Assembly: GCA_012845835.1 (NCBI GenBank)
Contig: JABAKD010000008.1
Span: 4,633,767 to 4,697,766 of the forward strand
Reading direction: 5' to 3'
DNA length: 64,000 nucleotides
From: Undaria pinnatifida
Taxonomy: Eukaryota > Sar > Phaeophyceae > Laminariales > Alariaceae
Part shown: one piece after another, positions 12,130 through 24,589 of the stretch
How positions within the stretch are numbered: the first letter of the stretch is position 1
How the letters are laid out: the number at the start of each line of letters is the position of its first letter
Notes under the pieces: model-generated
What the model saw: the letters and a program-made list of their open reading frames with translations, nothing else
Told to the model about the DNA's origin: nothing
Databases searched by the model: none
Made by a program: the position numbers and the translations under genes

Positions 12130-12457
12130 CGAGTCTTGCCACCAGCACGATGCCACGTGGTTTTTCGACGATCTACATCAGTACTACGAACGACTTCCGA
12201 TACACCCACCGAAGCACGGACCACCGGACAATTACGCGACCGACAGCTGGCCGTAGTTGTCACGTGTCTCTGTGTTGGGGGCCCCTGTGCGCTGCCTCTT
12301 GTTGGCTCTTGTTTGGGTAAAACATGCGGTGTGCTCGATGGTCTCACGGCACCAGAATCAGAACGTCCGCTCGTACGACGTATCATTCTTACAGTAAATA
12401 AATGTAATACGACCGGGTATTTTTTTCTCCATCAATATGAACATAAAACGGTTGTTA
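12130..12457. other. No gene seen
   Basis: Short open frames on both strands overlap; no recognisable protein or repeat. Confidence 0.3.
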
Positions 12458-12677
12458 TATATTGGACAGAGTGATGCGTGTACGACTAAACTTGCCAGCG
12501 GCACTCGTACTGCACTTTGAGCTATCTGCTGTGGTTCTGGTTGCTACTAGTTGCTGCTGTATGTGCTAGAAGTTTCGCCCGTCGGCTACTGCTGCTGCAC
12601 CTGGTGTTGTGTGTTTGCAAATGTTGTCAGTTGGCGTTCATGCTCGTCGTACATACTGCTGTTCTCACCCAGTACGT
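12458..12677 (+). repeat. Segmental direct duplication, copy 1
   Basis: About 220 bp, starting near TATATTGGACAGAGTGATG and ending near CTGCTGTTCTCACCC, recurs at 12918-13137 in the same orientation, 460 bp downstream. Similarity is high apart from the interior around 12600-12630. Open frames through both copies are not conserved as protein. Confidence 0.75.
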
Positions 12678-12917
12678 ACGGGTTTCCTCGTACCTCGACG
12701 GCACGACGACGAGCTCAAAACAGAAGGGAGGTGACATGAAATGGCATGGACAATGGCCACATAGAGGCGAGCACAGCGGGATAGTTCGCTGCGAATCAAC
12801 CGCACTCGTTCATGCCTACAGCAGAGGCTGCCTGGAGTGTCAGCGGCCGTGCTAAAGCCAAGGCCAAAGGCCGAAGAGACGGCTCTTCTACCTGCTTGAG
12901 ATGCTGTTATATATAGA

Positions 12918-13137
12918 CTATTGGACAGAGTGATGCGTGTACGACTAAACTTGCCAACTGCACTCGTACTGCACTTTGAGCTATCTGCTGTGGTTCTGGT
13001 TGCTACTAGTTGCTGCAGTATGTGCTAGAAGTTTCGCCCTTCGGCTACTGCTGCTGCATGCACCTGATGTTGTGATTGGTGCAATGCCGTCAGTTGGCGT
13101 TCATGCTCGTCGTACATACTGCTGTTCTCACCCGGTA
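12918..13137 (+). repeat. Segmental direct duplication, copy 2
   Basis: Second copy of 12458-12677. The start (CTATTGGACAGAGTGATG) and end (CTGTTCTCACCC) blocks are retained. Confidence 0.75.
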
Positions 13138-13456
13138 CGCAAAATTCCGAACATTATCACGTACCGTTTGGAAATGATGCCAATTTTGTAAATCATTCAG
13201 GCGTTGCAGCCATTAAGATTCAACAATTTTTCCAAAATTCCTCCTCGACACTCGCTCGTCTCGCTCGGCGCCCGTCCGCGTTCGCGTCGATGTGCGGAAC
13301 GGACACAGCAGGGCGAGGGGCGTTGGAGCCGCCCCCCGAAGGCGGCGCTCGAATCAAGCCATATTCGACCGAGAATTCCAGTTCCGCGAATCGCATACTT
13401 AGGCCGAGACAAAAAACTCCGGACCAAAGTCCGTGACACCAAGGAATGATTTCATA

Positions 13457-13960
13457 TATGTTTATTCAGGCTTTTTCCAGGCGGTGGAGAAAAAAACAAT
13501 GCGCCACAATTTGCACAAACCGTTTGGAGGTACTCCAAGGCATGTCTGCATAACTTTTCGAGCAAGCCATCGAATATCTGACGTACATTCACTATTAACG
13601 CAGAATATAGCGAAAAAACTGGGTCCTAGACTAAAACCAAGTCATCGAAAGGAAGTAACATATCGTTCTCATTTTTACGCACAAAAGTCCAAATCTCACA
13701 CCGTTTTGATAGACCCTGATATTTTACCCACGTGTTCTATATGCCCATCCCGAGGCCTAAAACCTCCGGACGTTTTTTTTGTTGTCGCTGAAAATGTTTT
13801 GGCCTTAAGGTGGTCTAAATTTTCCAAAAAATCTCAACTGACGAAAAATTAGGCAAAAGAAATAGAAAACGACAGGCGACTTCTTTGCAACAGCACATAG
13901 AAGACGTGCAAAATTTCACGGTCTGAATCGAAAAAATGGCGTGGACATTCACCGGGTAAT
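13457..13960 (+). repeat. Dispersed ~500-bp repeat, copy 1
   Basis: This aligns with the reverse complement of about 31965-32510. Shared blocks, in order, are CAGGCTTTTTCCAGGCGG, CAAGGCATGTCT, AAAACCAAGT, GAAGGAAGTAAC, TTTTTACGCACAAA, ATGCCCATCCCGAGGC, GCACATAGAAGACG and CAAAATTTCACGG. An open frame of 139 codons (13433-13852) crosses it, but the other copy does not keep the frame, so it is treated as repeat rather than gene. Confidence 0.7.
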
Positions 13961-15049
13961 AAATTTCCGTCGTCTAACTATTAACTGTTAATAGAACTAG
14001 CCTGAATACGATAATCATATCGGTGAAAATACGTTGAAAATACGTTGCTCCTGTGTTCGAAGTTTACGAAGTACGGCAGATACAGGGTATGCAAGCAATA
14101 GCAAATGGGCTATAGTAGCCGCAAATATAATGGGAAAGTTTGAACAAGTTCAAGTGGCATCCGCGTCTCCAATAATTGGAGTGAAAAAAATGCGCGCCTC
14201 GTGAGTGCAATAAGGCAGCTGTTTTACCGACACAGCAGTACAAAGCACAGAAAACACTACAGTAGGGCGGACAGTCCCTTTTCATTGTGCACTATTAATA
14301 GCAGCCTTGTCGCTATGCGGTTTAGTAGGGGGCTGGCTTTACAGGGAGACTACCGGTTACACAGCAGTAGTACCATTATAGGTACCTGGTAGGTCTGAAG
14401 CACGAGGTACTGGGTGGCTGCCAGGTATCAGGGAATATCGTGAATCGATAACATGGTTCGACTCTTCAGAATGACCACGGCTCCTGCTGCCGTATGTTAG
14501 TCAAAATACACCACCGGTAACAAGCTGACACAATCCGCGTGTGCACACGGGGAAACCATAATCTCCCCGAGTTCTGACCCGTTTTGGTCCCATGATAGCT
14601 TTCATGAACACCCTAGACCACGCCACGATGCAACTGAGAGTGATTTGCCAGTCGGTACGATGAGGTGCATGCGGAAAAACAACCAGTGGTGGTGTATGCA
14701 AGCTGCTGTCGTACACCACCGGTGACATACCGTACTAGCATACATCGCGCGAAGAACCGGCACGCACGTATCTCCTGGACTACAGACCGATTCGGGTTTG
14801 ACGATCGCTTCAATGATAGTCCTATCATTGTCCGTGCCTGGCAGTTGTTCGCCCGTGCGAACTAAGCGAGGCGAACGAGCTGCAACGGTGCATTGCAGCT
14901 TTAAAGAACACCACCGGTGGTGTATCTATTGACTACGCCACCGCGTTGATGTATGCATTAGATAAGCCACCGATGATGTATTTAGCATTGCCGTACACCT
15001 GGTACCGGTACACGATATCAGGTATAATATTTTCTCTTCTCTCCTCTTC
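13961..15049. other. Gene-free stretch with recurring ACACCACCGG motif
   Basis: The motif ACACCACCGGT or its near match occurs around 14513, 14713 and 14909, partly as inverted TGGTGGTGTATG neighbours. No element ends could be fixed and no coding region is supported. Confidence 0.35.
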
Positions 15050-15335
15050 TCTTATTTTCTCTTCTTTGTTCTTCATATTTCCTTTCCTCTCCTTTCCTTT
15101 TCCAATGTGACTTGAGTCCGTCGTGTGTATGCGTGGTGATAGGTAAAACGTGTAATATATACTCCGGAGTACGTGGTAGTCTTCTCGAGGCGGCATGCGG
15201 TGTAGTCTTGTTTTCCGACGCGAGTATTGAGAGGTATGTACCAGTATGGGCCTGGCACGTACGTAGGCTGACTCCCGCTTTCATTTTGTTTTTATATACG
15301 TACGAAGTGTATTTTTTTGGCGGAGGCATGGATTA
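15050..15335 (-). repeat. Dispersed repeat, copy 2 of pair
   Basis: Reverse-orientation partner of 9384-9640, with the same block order. The CTTCTCTCC/TTTCCTTTCC pyrimidine-rich flank at 15030-15100 corresponds to the GAAAGGAAAGG end of copy 1. Confidence 0.65.
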
Positions 15336-18233
15336 TTGCTCCAGCTATGATATATGCGTGTACCACTTTTCGTTTGCTTGTGGTTTTTCCCTGGGGTATT
15401 CTTCCACTCCAGAGTGACTGCAGCCTGTCCTGTGACCACGGACTTGATTGCGCGAACTAATGTGAGAACAGCAACAGCATGCTGTATGTGTGCCGTACGT
15501 TATCTTTTACTTACAGCAGTGCTACCTGGTAGTAGCTTCTGTTGCGTTTCGGACACACCACACACCCCTCTACGACGTACCGAGCAGCCCGGGATGCTGT
15601 GTGATGCTGTGCGCGCCCGACTCGGTAATCGCCACTCGGTTTTGACACTGAACTGTTTTCCCTTGAAGTCGCGAACAAGTTCATTTGCCTTGACGGCCAC
15701 GAAACTGCTACTCGTACGATTTAGTGGGGAACACTGGGCCCTACACCATTGCTTGACATGGCATGTGTCCCGACTTTTGAACTGCTGTATGATGCGTGTG
15801 TGTTTGTGTTCTTCGCAACCACGGACTGTTATTTCCACCGATCGACGTCCAGCCCAAACAGTGTTCGTGCCGATGCCTCGTCCTAGAGAGACACAAGCCC
15901 TATTGCCACAAACTACGAGACAGAGATACACACATCGCCACCACATCGCTACTCGTAATACAGGGACGTACGTACGAGTAGGGGGACTTGGCCATGGCCA
16001 TGAACGCCAGGAAGTACAATAAATAAGAGACGAAAGCGGAACATGCACAAGCTATGTGGCCATGGCCATGAACGCCAGAAGTACTATTCATACGAAGGCG
16101 GACCGTACATAAGCTATGTGCAAGTACATGAACAGCAGTCCAGGAGGTAACATTTTCAAGCACGAAACAATCGACTGCAGAGGCGGCGCAGCAGGCTTGG
16201 TGGCACCATTGTCATTCAGAGGGTGGCTGCCAATCTGCAGTACTCGCCAAGCCCATGGGGCGCGCTGACGTCCAGCACCCTGAACGCTGCTGGCTCCACA
16301 GCAGCACAAATAATAGCTGTGTCTAGACTAAGTGTCCATGGCTCATGGCGATTGCAAAAATGCAGCCTGGACAGGGATTTTTTCATATGCACTTTGCACT
16401 CACACGTGATTAGCATCTACAGAATCCGTGCCTAGCACCTCCGCGTCTTAGGGTGCCATCCTTCGCAGCATATTCATACAACAAGGCGCTCGGGCTTCAA
16501 GCCGAGCAAGCCGCCGCCGCCTTCCAGCGCCGCGTCTCACGGATCTCCTGGCGCTCGGCCTGTCGCTACAGTCCCCTTTTCTCAAACGCCGCAGAGAACG
16601 TCGAACTCCTAATCAGGCCGCAATTTCAGCAGGAAGCGCGCTCACCCAGACAACATCCTAGATTGCCACGCGGTGCGGTGGTCGTACGGTCATGCCATGC
16701 CCAAGATCCTTGGCAGGATCGAAGTGTTTCTTTGTGTAGCACGTATCCTGTCGGCGATGTTCATGCTCTCCTGAAGTTCCAGTCGGTCTGCTACTTTTCG
16801 TGCTCGGTACTCTTGAAGCCAAGCCTCTTGAAAAAAAAACAGCAGTATAACACTCGTAGTCAACTCTTTTTCCCCACGCTTCCTTGGCGCGCTCTCGCGC
16901 TTGCAATACCTTTTTAAGAAAAGCATACCAGCATCATACCACATATGTACCAGGTACAGACTAAGCATCAGCCGTCGATCTTTTCGTGCTTTACAAACGC
17001 ATGGGCTGCTAACAGTAAGCTGTTGCCGCACAGTCATACGGCTACTGCTGTTGTACGTAGCACATACCTGGTACCCACACAACAGTGCAGCTGACAACGG
17101 TAGGGTGCTCCTCGAAAGACTGCTGCTGTTGTGCTACAGCGTACGCGACATCCCGTAAGAATTTGATACGTAAGAATTTTAGGCTCTCGAGTTTTGGACG
17201 AAAATAAGAAAATGGCCTTATTTGTACTGAAAATAGTTGAAAGACTTACACGCCCTGCCTTGCGTGAAATAATTCCAGAGCCCGACCAGAAACAAGAGTG
17301 GTGTCGCATACTACTGTTGTTGTATACCCCAAGTATTTTGGAAAAACGAAACACAAGAACACCGCTCAAAGAAAATCACAAGAAAAACTCACCCAACATT
17401 ACAAAAACGAAAAAAGTCATGCTTTTCCTTTTGGAGAAAGGGTGGTGTATTTGAAGAGTAAAAACCGAGGCGAGGTTGTTTGTTGCTGGAGACGAAAAAA
17501 TACAAAATGAAAAAAACTTGTACCGGTATCATGTACAAGTGTATTTCTTTTGGAGAAAGGGTGGTGTTGAGTAAACACCGGGTTTGTTGATTGGAGACGG
17601 GTTGGCCTTGGGAACCGAAGCCATCCATCCCGCGCTGGCGTTGATCTTCTTGGCGACGGCGGGCTTCTTCGTTGACTACTTTTTGACAAGTTCGGCAACA
17701 AAACCCCCCATTATTGTGTCAGCAACAACTAACTGCTAGCTCGCTTGCAGAGTACCAAACACTACACGACGCGGTGCCGCCATTTTCCGCTCTTATTTTT
17801 AACAACAGCTCTGTTTTATTCCTTTCGTTCTATTTTTGTTTTGTCGTTTTTTATCGAGTTCAGCTCAGCTCAAGGAAGGTTAAGGCTAACGAAACCTTCC
17901 CTAGCCTATCCGACCGGGGCCGCGTGGAGGCATCGATAATTCCCAGTCAACCACAACCTTTCCGATACGGAATGGAAGTGGGACAAATGCCATCACCTCT
18001 AGAGGACACGCGTCCGTGCCCCCGTTAGCGATGATACCCATTCGTCTCTACCTACTTACAAAACCACACAAAGAAAATATTCTACCCCCCCCCAGTTGCT
18101 TAAACCTACGCACGCCCCCCCCGGGTACGCTAAACACAAACCAAAACAGAGCTCATGACTGCGTGAACAAACAGCTCCTACGAAACTATTCCCCAGTCTG
18201 TATGAATATGTTTGTTACGGGCCCAATGGATTT
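15336..18233. other. Gene-free stretch with small duplications
   Basis: A ~68-bp tandem duplication centred on GGCCATGGCCATGAACGCC occurs at about 15985-16135. CTTTTGGAGAAAGGGTGGTG occurs twice (about 17428 and 17549). One 222-codon open frame (15354-16022) is opposed by a 182-codon frame on the other strand over the same bases and has no recognisable domain. Confidence 0.35.
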
Positions 18234-20062
18234 CAGAACCGATTTTCTCCACAACCAGGAGGGCGCACACGACCAAAACTGCGGCTTAAGAAAGATGTGG
18301 TCGACATCCTTCCCTCGACGCGTCGTTCGGCGAATGCACTCTCCCCGTTGAAGAAAAAATCAGTTGTGAAATTCGCCCGACGAGGGGTGTGTGCTATCTT
18401 GCGTGTTATTCGGGTATGATGTGTACCCGGGGTATGTAATATGTGCTCTAGGCCTAGATCTCGGACAAATCTCAGAACCAATTTTCTCCACAACCAGGAG
18501 AGCGCACACAACCAAAACGACGGCTTAGGAAAGATGTGGTCGACATCCTTCCCTCGACAGGTCGCTCGGCGTATGCACTCTCCCCGTTGTCGAGGAAATC
18601 GGTTTTGAAATTCGTGCGCATTTTTCGGGTTTGCTAGAGTTGTGTATGTATTATGTGATCTAGGCTTAGATCTCTAGGACAAATATCAGAACCGATTTTC
18701 TCCACAACAAGGAAGGCACACACAACCAAAACGACGGCTTTGGGTAGACATGGTCGATGTCTTTCCCGCCACAAGTCGCTCGGCGTATGCACCCTCCCCG
18801 TTGAAGAGAAAATCGGTTTTGAAATTCGTCGGTGTGTTATCTTGCGTGTTGTACGGGTATGCTTGCTGCGTATGTATCCATGTAAAATATATGCACACTA
18901 GGTCTGTTGTTCTTGCTACTTCGATCGCCGATTATGCTTTTATTTTTTCGCAATAATGGGTTTTTGCTCAATCATACGGGGCGAAGGCCAAATTGGCTCC
19001 CAATTTTGCTAGAAAAAGGCTCATTTGTGGAACAAGTTTTGAGCTAAAAACGACATACTGCCCATTTTCTTGAGGCCAAACAATGACCGGTGGTATGCTG
19101 TGGCTGTGGTTGTGTTATGTATGTATCTAGGTACTGTAGTATAGACTAGTTTGTTTTTTCGCTTCGATCGCCGATGATTCCAATTGCTAGGTTTTTCTTA
19201 ATCATGCGGGACCAAAGCCCAAAAATGCTCGCAATTTTGCTACGTAGTGAATGATCGTTTCTCTGGAGACTGGGTTGAGCTAATAATGATACTCTATCAA
19301 AGTATGCCTCTTAACTAATTGAGCTACCGGCTGAAAAGCGCTGTACGGTTTAGGTTGTCACTCTCGTCATATACCTGGTGTTTTGTTTTGAAATAGTGCC
19401 CTTTTTATATGAGGCACAAAAATGACGAATTTCACTACCGATTTTCTCCTCAGCCAGGAAGGCACACACAACCAAAACGACGGTCTGTAGAAAAGCGATG
19501 GTTGACATATCCTTCCCTCGACACGACGCTCAGCGTATGCACTCTCCCCGCTGGAGACAAAATCAGCCTTTTTTAATTCGCCCGACGAGGTGTGCTATCT
19601 TACGTCTAGTACGGGTGTGCTATGTGCTCTAGGCCTAGGTCTCGGACAAATTCCAGAACCGATTTTCTCCACAACCAGGAGGGCGCACACGACCAAAACT
19701 GCGGCTTAAGAAAGATGTGGTCGACATCCTTCCCTCGACGCGTCGCTCGGCGCATGCACTCTCCCCGTTGAAGAGAAAATCGGTTTTGAAATTCGCCCGA
19801 CGAGGTGTGCTATCTTGCGTGTCATAGGTTTGCTAGCTGTGTATGCAGTATGTGCTCTAGGCCTGGATCTTTGGGGCAAATCTCAGAACCGATTTCCTCA
19901 ACAACCAGGAGAGCGCACACAACCAAAACGACGGCTTTGGGCAGATGTGGTCGACATCTTACCCTCGACGCGTCGCTCGGCGTGTGCACTCTCCCCGTTG
20001 AAGAGGAGATCAGTTTTGAAATTCGCCCGACGAGGTGTGTTCTCTTGCGTGTTATACGGGTC
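18234..20062 (+). repeat. Array of six ~0.2-kb units with inverted ends
   Basis: Units start near 18234, 18474, 18687, 19431, 19656 and 19884, at spacings of about 213-240 bp within each cluster. Each begins AGAACCGATTTTCTCC and ends about 135 bp later with GAGAAAATCGGTTTTGAAA, so the unit ends are inverted repeats. The interior has ACACAACCAAAACGACGG, a GTGGTCGACATCC block and a GCTCGGCGTATGCACTC block. Between the third and fourth units (18850-19430) is unrelated sequence. A strongly diverged copy lies near 24590-24830. This looks like a tandemly amplified small TIR element. Confidence 0.8.
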
Positions 20063-20568
20063 GTCTGAAATGCCTCAAGACCCGACTATGATACTGCCCG
20101 GTTATGCTACAGCAGCAGCAACAAATACCCAGGCCTACACTGTAACCTAAAAACAGATAGGGGTTTGTACGCATGCTCATGAGCTCTATCGCGGTCCGCA
20201 CAAAGGGTACACGAAGGGGGGGAGGGGGGATAAAATCTCGGCTACCGCTACACAAAAAATCGCCTACACAACACGCACCTGCGTACAGCATACAAAAAGC
20301 ACAAAAGCACTAAAGTTTTCTCGTGCTTTCCCTAAAAAACAAGAATGGAAATAGAAATAGACTACTCTATAGTCACACAACTACAGTACCCGTACACAAA
20401 CCAACGCCTACACAACATGGACCAAGTACCCGATACAAAATACTCGTACTGTACGACAATGTTTTTTCCTGTACACTCTATTTTTTTGTAGTCAGAAGAC
20501 ACTGCCCTAGTTACAAGTACAAACACCCCCCGAATTCCCCCATGCACCCGGCAATATAGACACCCTCT
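20063..20568. other. 3' flank of minus-strand gene; no feature
   Basis: Downstream (in minus orientation) of the 20569-21430 exon. No polyadenylation signal could be assigned with confidence. Confidence 0.3.
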
Positions 20569-21430
20569 CTACTCAATACCAGCCACGAGCTCTGCCATAC
20601 CCGCGCGGACCATCGATCGCGTTACCCGGCCGCTGACCATTCGGTTGGACAATTTCCTACTCGATCTCGACCGCGTCCGTTGCGCCACGCAATCTACCCC
20701 CAAATACCTTCTCTCGCAGCGCTTGTCGGGACGGCGCCTTGATTTAGTTGGCGCCACTGCCGGTGCCCAGCTGTCGAGCTCGACCACAGCACGGGTGCTC
20801 CACTTCGGCAGCTTTCGCGACTCCTCCCACACGTACGTCAAGGCCTCGTTGAGCTTGTAGCACATGTCGTCGAAGTCGTCCTCGTTTTCTTTGCGGATGG
20901 CATCGAGCTCGAGGATGCCGGGGACGGCTTCCGTGTACACGATGCCTCCTTCCTCGAAAGGATCACCCCCGGCGAGATACGCGTCGTTCACCACGCGGAG
21001 GATTGCTTTTGCCCCCCACTCGAACACGTTTAGAGCTTCGCACGAGCTGTGTGGGGGGCATAGACCAACAGCGGTGTGGAGGTGCTGCAAGCACTCGGAG
21101 GGTGTAAGGCCGAGCAAAGGGTCGGCTACGTCGAGCTCCACCGCTGTTGTCGACGCAGAGGAGTCGTCGGCCATCTGGATGCCGACTGGGATGAACTCGA
21201 CTGCATCATCTTGAATTTCCTCCTCGTCGGTGTCGGAGTACTCATCATCTTCGTGCTGCTGCTCGTAGATGGGATACGCGTTGCTGTTGTTGCCGTCGAG
21301 GTCGATTTCATACACGTAGATGTCATCGGAGTGCTCGGAGCAATCGCTTGTCACCTCTACGTCGGAGTCCTCGTTGCTGTAGCTGGTGGAGTTTCTCCTA
21401 GCGTCATCGTTGTTGGTGTAAGAAGACCAC
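20569..21430 (-). CDS. Probable terminal exon, acidic-to-basic protein of unknown function
   Basis: The reading frame is open on the minus strand to a stop at 20569-20571. It remains open upstream past 21430 to about 21495. A 3' splice site is visible at 21431-21432, preceded by a T/C-rich stretch and CTACAG, so I place the exon start at 21430. About 287 residues are encoded. The first third is rich in Asp/Glu/Ser (for example DDEYSDTDEEEIQDD), the middle has a regular mixed composition with several Cys, and the last 60 residues are Arg/Ser rich (RRRPDKRCERR), suggesting a nuclear or nucleic-acid-associated protein. The regular composition and lack of repeats make it look genuinely coding, but I do not recognise a family. 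Upstream exons were not identified. Confidence 0.5.
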
Positions 21431-21823
21431 CTGTAGATTTTGAGGGGGGAAGTAAAAGAAAATCGGAGGGGGGCAGAGCAGAGACAATGGTTGGTTTAAA
21501 AGGAGGGCTGGATGAACTGCTGTAGTGCGCAGGCAGTACCATGAAAAGGTCAAACTGGGCAACACCGAATGGCATTGATCCTCATCGAAACTAACGCACT
21601 GCACAGCGCACCGTTCCTCGATCCTCTTACCGTAAATTGGATTCTTCGATCAGGAACCTAGCACTGGTGGACGTCATCGCAGGTTAAGCCTCAAGCGCTT
21701 CTCCTTGCCGGATGAACCAGCAAGAGAGAACCAGATTTGAGTTGTGACCACCAGGCGCTGCGGCTGCGCATGCCCCAGGGTTCTTTCCTCTTTCTACCGG
21801 TCAGGAAGGCTTTATCGAAATAA

Positions 21824-22085
21824 AGTGTCATGTTGCGTTTCGTCGATCGCTTTTTGTCTGTTTTGGCCAATCAGAACGCTCGCAAAAGTCTGGATTGTGC
21901 TGTGTGTGCTTGTGAAAGGAGTAAGTTTGTTACGTTTCGCCCACCGCTTTTGTCGGCCAATCCAAACGCAAGCAAGTCTCGATAGCGCGCTGTGTGTGGT
22001 TCTTGGTTGGCATGAGTGTCTTGTTGCGCTTCATCCACCGCTTTGTTTTCGGCCGATCCAAACGCTCGCAAGTCTGGATAGATCG
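21824..22085 (+). repeat. Three-copy tandem repeat, ~88-bp unit
   Basis: Each unit holds a GTGTCATGTTGCGTTTCGTC-like start, a CACCGCTTTTGTCGGCC core and an AATCCAAACGCTCGCAAGTC end. The units are about 85-95 bp and moderately diverged. Confidence 0.7.
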
Positions 22086-22089
22086 TGTT

Positions 22090-23320
22090 TCGCGTGCTTC
22101 CCCCGCTTAAACTGCTGTATAACATGTTGTTGTTCCCACCTATCAACACCCGGCACCCCCAAAAAAGGTTCCGCGCTGACGCCCCATCAAAAGTATCCGT
22201 GCTGATGCCTCATCCCAGAGAGAGCAGAGACAACCTCTGTGTTCACAGACCAGTCGCAAGCACAACAAGGGCATTTTGCCACATGCAATGCCAAACACAG
22301 TGCACGGTGAAACACGAAAGTTCAAACACAGCTATTTTCAAAAGGCCACTCCATTGAAACGTCGAATATTTTGTTGTACAATAAGCTCTGCATTTTGCGG
22401 TCTCCATGGATTCATGCTTAAAGCTAGACATACTGGGTCATTTGTCAAAAACCCTCACATACATTTTGGTCCAAGTCTACAAATCCAATCAACACAACAA
22501 GAAGAAAGCACAATACGATACACCTTGCGACTGAATAAATCACGCATAATCATACAGAGCTGTAACGCACATTACAAATGATACAGAACAAAGCGGAGCG
22601 AATGTAGCAACCTTTTGGGATTGCCTCTCAGCTGTATTGGGACCTGTATAGTATCTTGTTGGCTCTAGTTGTGGACGTGTTCCACATATGTGAGCATCAT
22701 GCCTATCCGTCGGAGCGGGACTGGTGTTGGGCGCGGCGTTGTGCTGGAGATTCAGCTCATTTCGAGGCTCCTCTCTCTGCGAGCTTCGTAGCCGGCCGGA
22801 GAAATTTGACAGAACAAGAGAAAGGAAAGAGCGAAAACAAACAAGATTTGGGGTTTTACTTTCTTCTATCAAACTCTGGACACACGGTAAGCCTTTTGGA
22901 GCAAACTTGGCTACCGTTCGTTGTTGTTGTTGCTGATGATACAATATCTCTGTATCATTTGGTTCCGGGATCTACGCGGCAGCGATGAGCATGATCACGA
23001 CCACCACATCACCTCAGCACCTGGCACCAGCAGACGCGGCACTGCTGACCAAGTGATTTATCATCACTGTGACTCAAGTACATGAAAAGAAGTTCCAACC
23101 TTGCGTTTGTGTTGTGTTCTATACTGTTATCATAACGCACGACATAATATGTATATACCTGAGTAGAGGCTGGCTTTGGCCGCCCCGATCGATATTTCGT
23201 GCGTGGTCTGCCTTCGATTCTGCTCGGCGTGGGACCAGATGGTGATGGGGGTAGGCCCTGCCTGGGCATGGTTATATCTGGGGAGGTAGTGGAAGAGCTC
23301 TGCTACTGACGGACTGCATA
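22090..23320. other. Gene-free or intronic stretch
   Basis: No supported exon. On the minus strand, 23130-23324 could continue the 23321-23713 block through a possible GATATGCAG acceptor, but this is weak. Confidence 0.3.
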
Positions 23321-23713
23321 TCAAAAATTGCTATCATATACCATATGGGCAAAGGCATTGAACGATTGTTCTTCTTCTTCAAAGCTGTGGTTTTCGATCG
23401 GCAGACCGAAGCGCCGGAGGTTAACCTTGGCAACTAATAGAATTTGCTCTGCTCGAAGCCCCGGGCCGACACCTTGCAAACACTCCATAATTTTGCTGAG
23501 TGCATATTGGAGCGTGTATAGCCCATCCGTGCTGCTACTTCGCCACCTGTCCTCTCTTTTCCCATTGCATAACGACTCAACCACGCGTGACAGAGGTACC
23601 GCCGCAGTAGCAGTGCCGGTTGTGACCGCTACATTGTAGCGCCTGTTCAGTCTCGCGTGACCTTTTCGGGTGACAGTAGGCGAAGCAGAGTCGGTTGCAA
23701 CACTATATATAGT
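23321..23713 (-). CDS. Unrecognised protein-like exon or ORF
   Basis: The minus-strand frame is open from about 23713 to a stop at 23321-23323, giving ~130 codons. The residue mix is balanced, with a plausible helical stretch (LQYALSKIMECLQGV) followed by LRAEQILLVAKVNLRRFGL and an acidic EEEE patch near the end. No start codon is obvious at the upstream end, so this is more likely an exon than a complete gene. It may belong with 23930-24211 on the same strand. The family is unknown. Confidence 0.3.
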   Translation of the reverse strand, partial: TIYSVATDSASPTVTRKGHARLNRRYNVAVTTGTATAAVPLSRVVESLCNGKREDRWRSSSTDGLYTLQYALSKIMECLQGVGPGLRAEQILLVAKVNLRRFGLPIENHSFEEEEQSFNAFAHMVYDSNF

Positions 23714-23929
23714 CTAGTGCGGTGTGTATTTTTCCGGCTGGTGCATATGATACCGCCGATATAGAGGGACGCTACCACCCTCTATGTCACCACCCCTCGT
23801 GTTTCCCATTCTCGCTCACACCATATCTGAATATCGCGCCTTGAAACAGAGGTGAAACCTGCTTTTGAGGAGCAACAGTTAGCTGCCGTACAATATACAC
23901 GATGCCCGTCGAGAAACAGGACAATTTTA

Positions 23930-24211
23930 AAAGAAAATGCAGGCTGATCTTTCCAGGAACACGAGAGTATGTACAGCAGTAGTACTAAGAACTGGATAAG
24001 AAATCATTTTGCTGCCCTCAACACTCTCGATGAATTGTAAACTTCCTCGCTGTTTGGTTCGGACTATACGTATAAGCTGTGCCTGGTAGGCAAGATCGCA
24101 CAAGATACCCATCATCTCAACCAAGGTTGTGAAGCCTGTCGTCGTTGCCATATCATACAATGAGTTTTGTATGCATTCAGCGCTCTGGCTGTCATGTAAG
24201 CTTGATTTTAG
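23930..24211 (-). CDS. Unrecognised protein-like exon or ORF
   Basis: The minus-strand frame is open over ~94 codons, from just inside a stop near 24212 to a stop near 23930. It includes GFTTLVEMMGILCDLAYQAQ and a following basic stretch, IRIVRTKQRGSLQF, with even codon use and no low-complexity sequence. AG acceptors precede it on the minus strand. A gene with 23321-23713 as a later exon is possible, but the junction could not be fixed. Function unknown. Confidence 0.3.
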
Positions 24212-24589
24212 CTATTGTCACTTATTTACTCCATATTTCAAGCTAATCCCGACAGAAACTACAGTATGTAGGAGTATTTGGTAGCAACGCTATTAATAGA
24301 AGTAACAGTAGTGACACCAGTCTTACTGCGATTGCTGCTTGGCCCCGTTATTTTGACCTCGCCGCCTCCCCCTGGGTCACAAAAGGCCTGCGCTACGCTC
24401 TCTATGTACCATTAATAGCCCGTTCATCATATTATGGGACTGACCCCCCGCACAAAAGGCCCAGCTTAAACTTTTGGGCAGAATATGAATTCGCGATCTC
24501 GGTTGTATATCAAGATTAGTGTGGAAGATACCCTGGCCGACCTGGTACTTGAATTATTAAAATGCACGCCCCCCGTTGGACGAAATTTG

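Noticed and set aside
13433-13852. 139-codon frame
   Set aside because: It lies inside a dispersed repeat whose second copy at 31965-32510 does not keep the frame.
15354-16048. Overlapping 222- and 182-codon frames on opposite strands
   Set aside because: No domain, no splice support, and mutual overlap suggests chance openness; a small tandem repeat overlaps the end.
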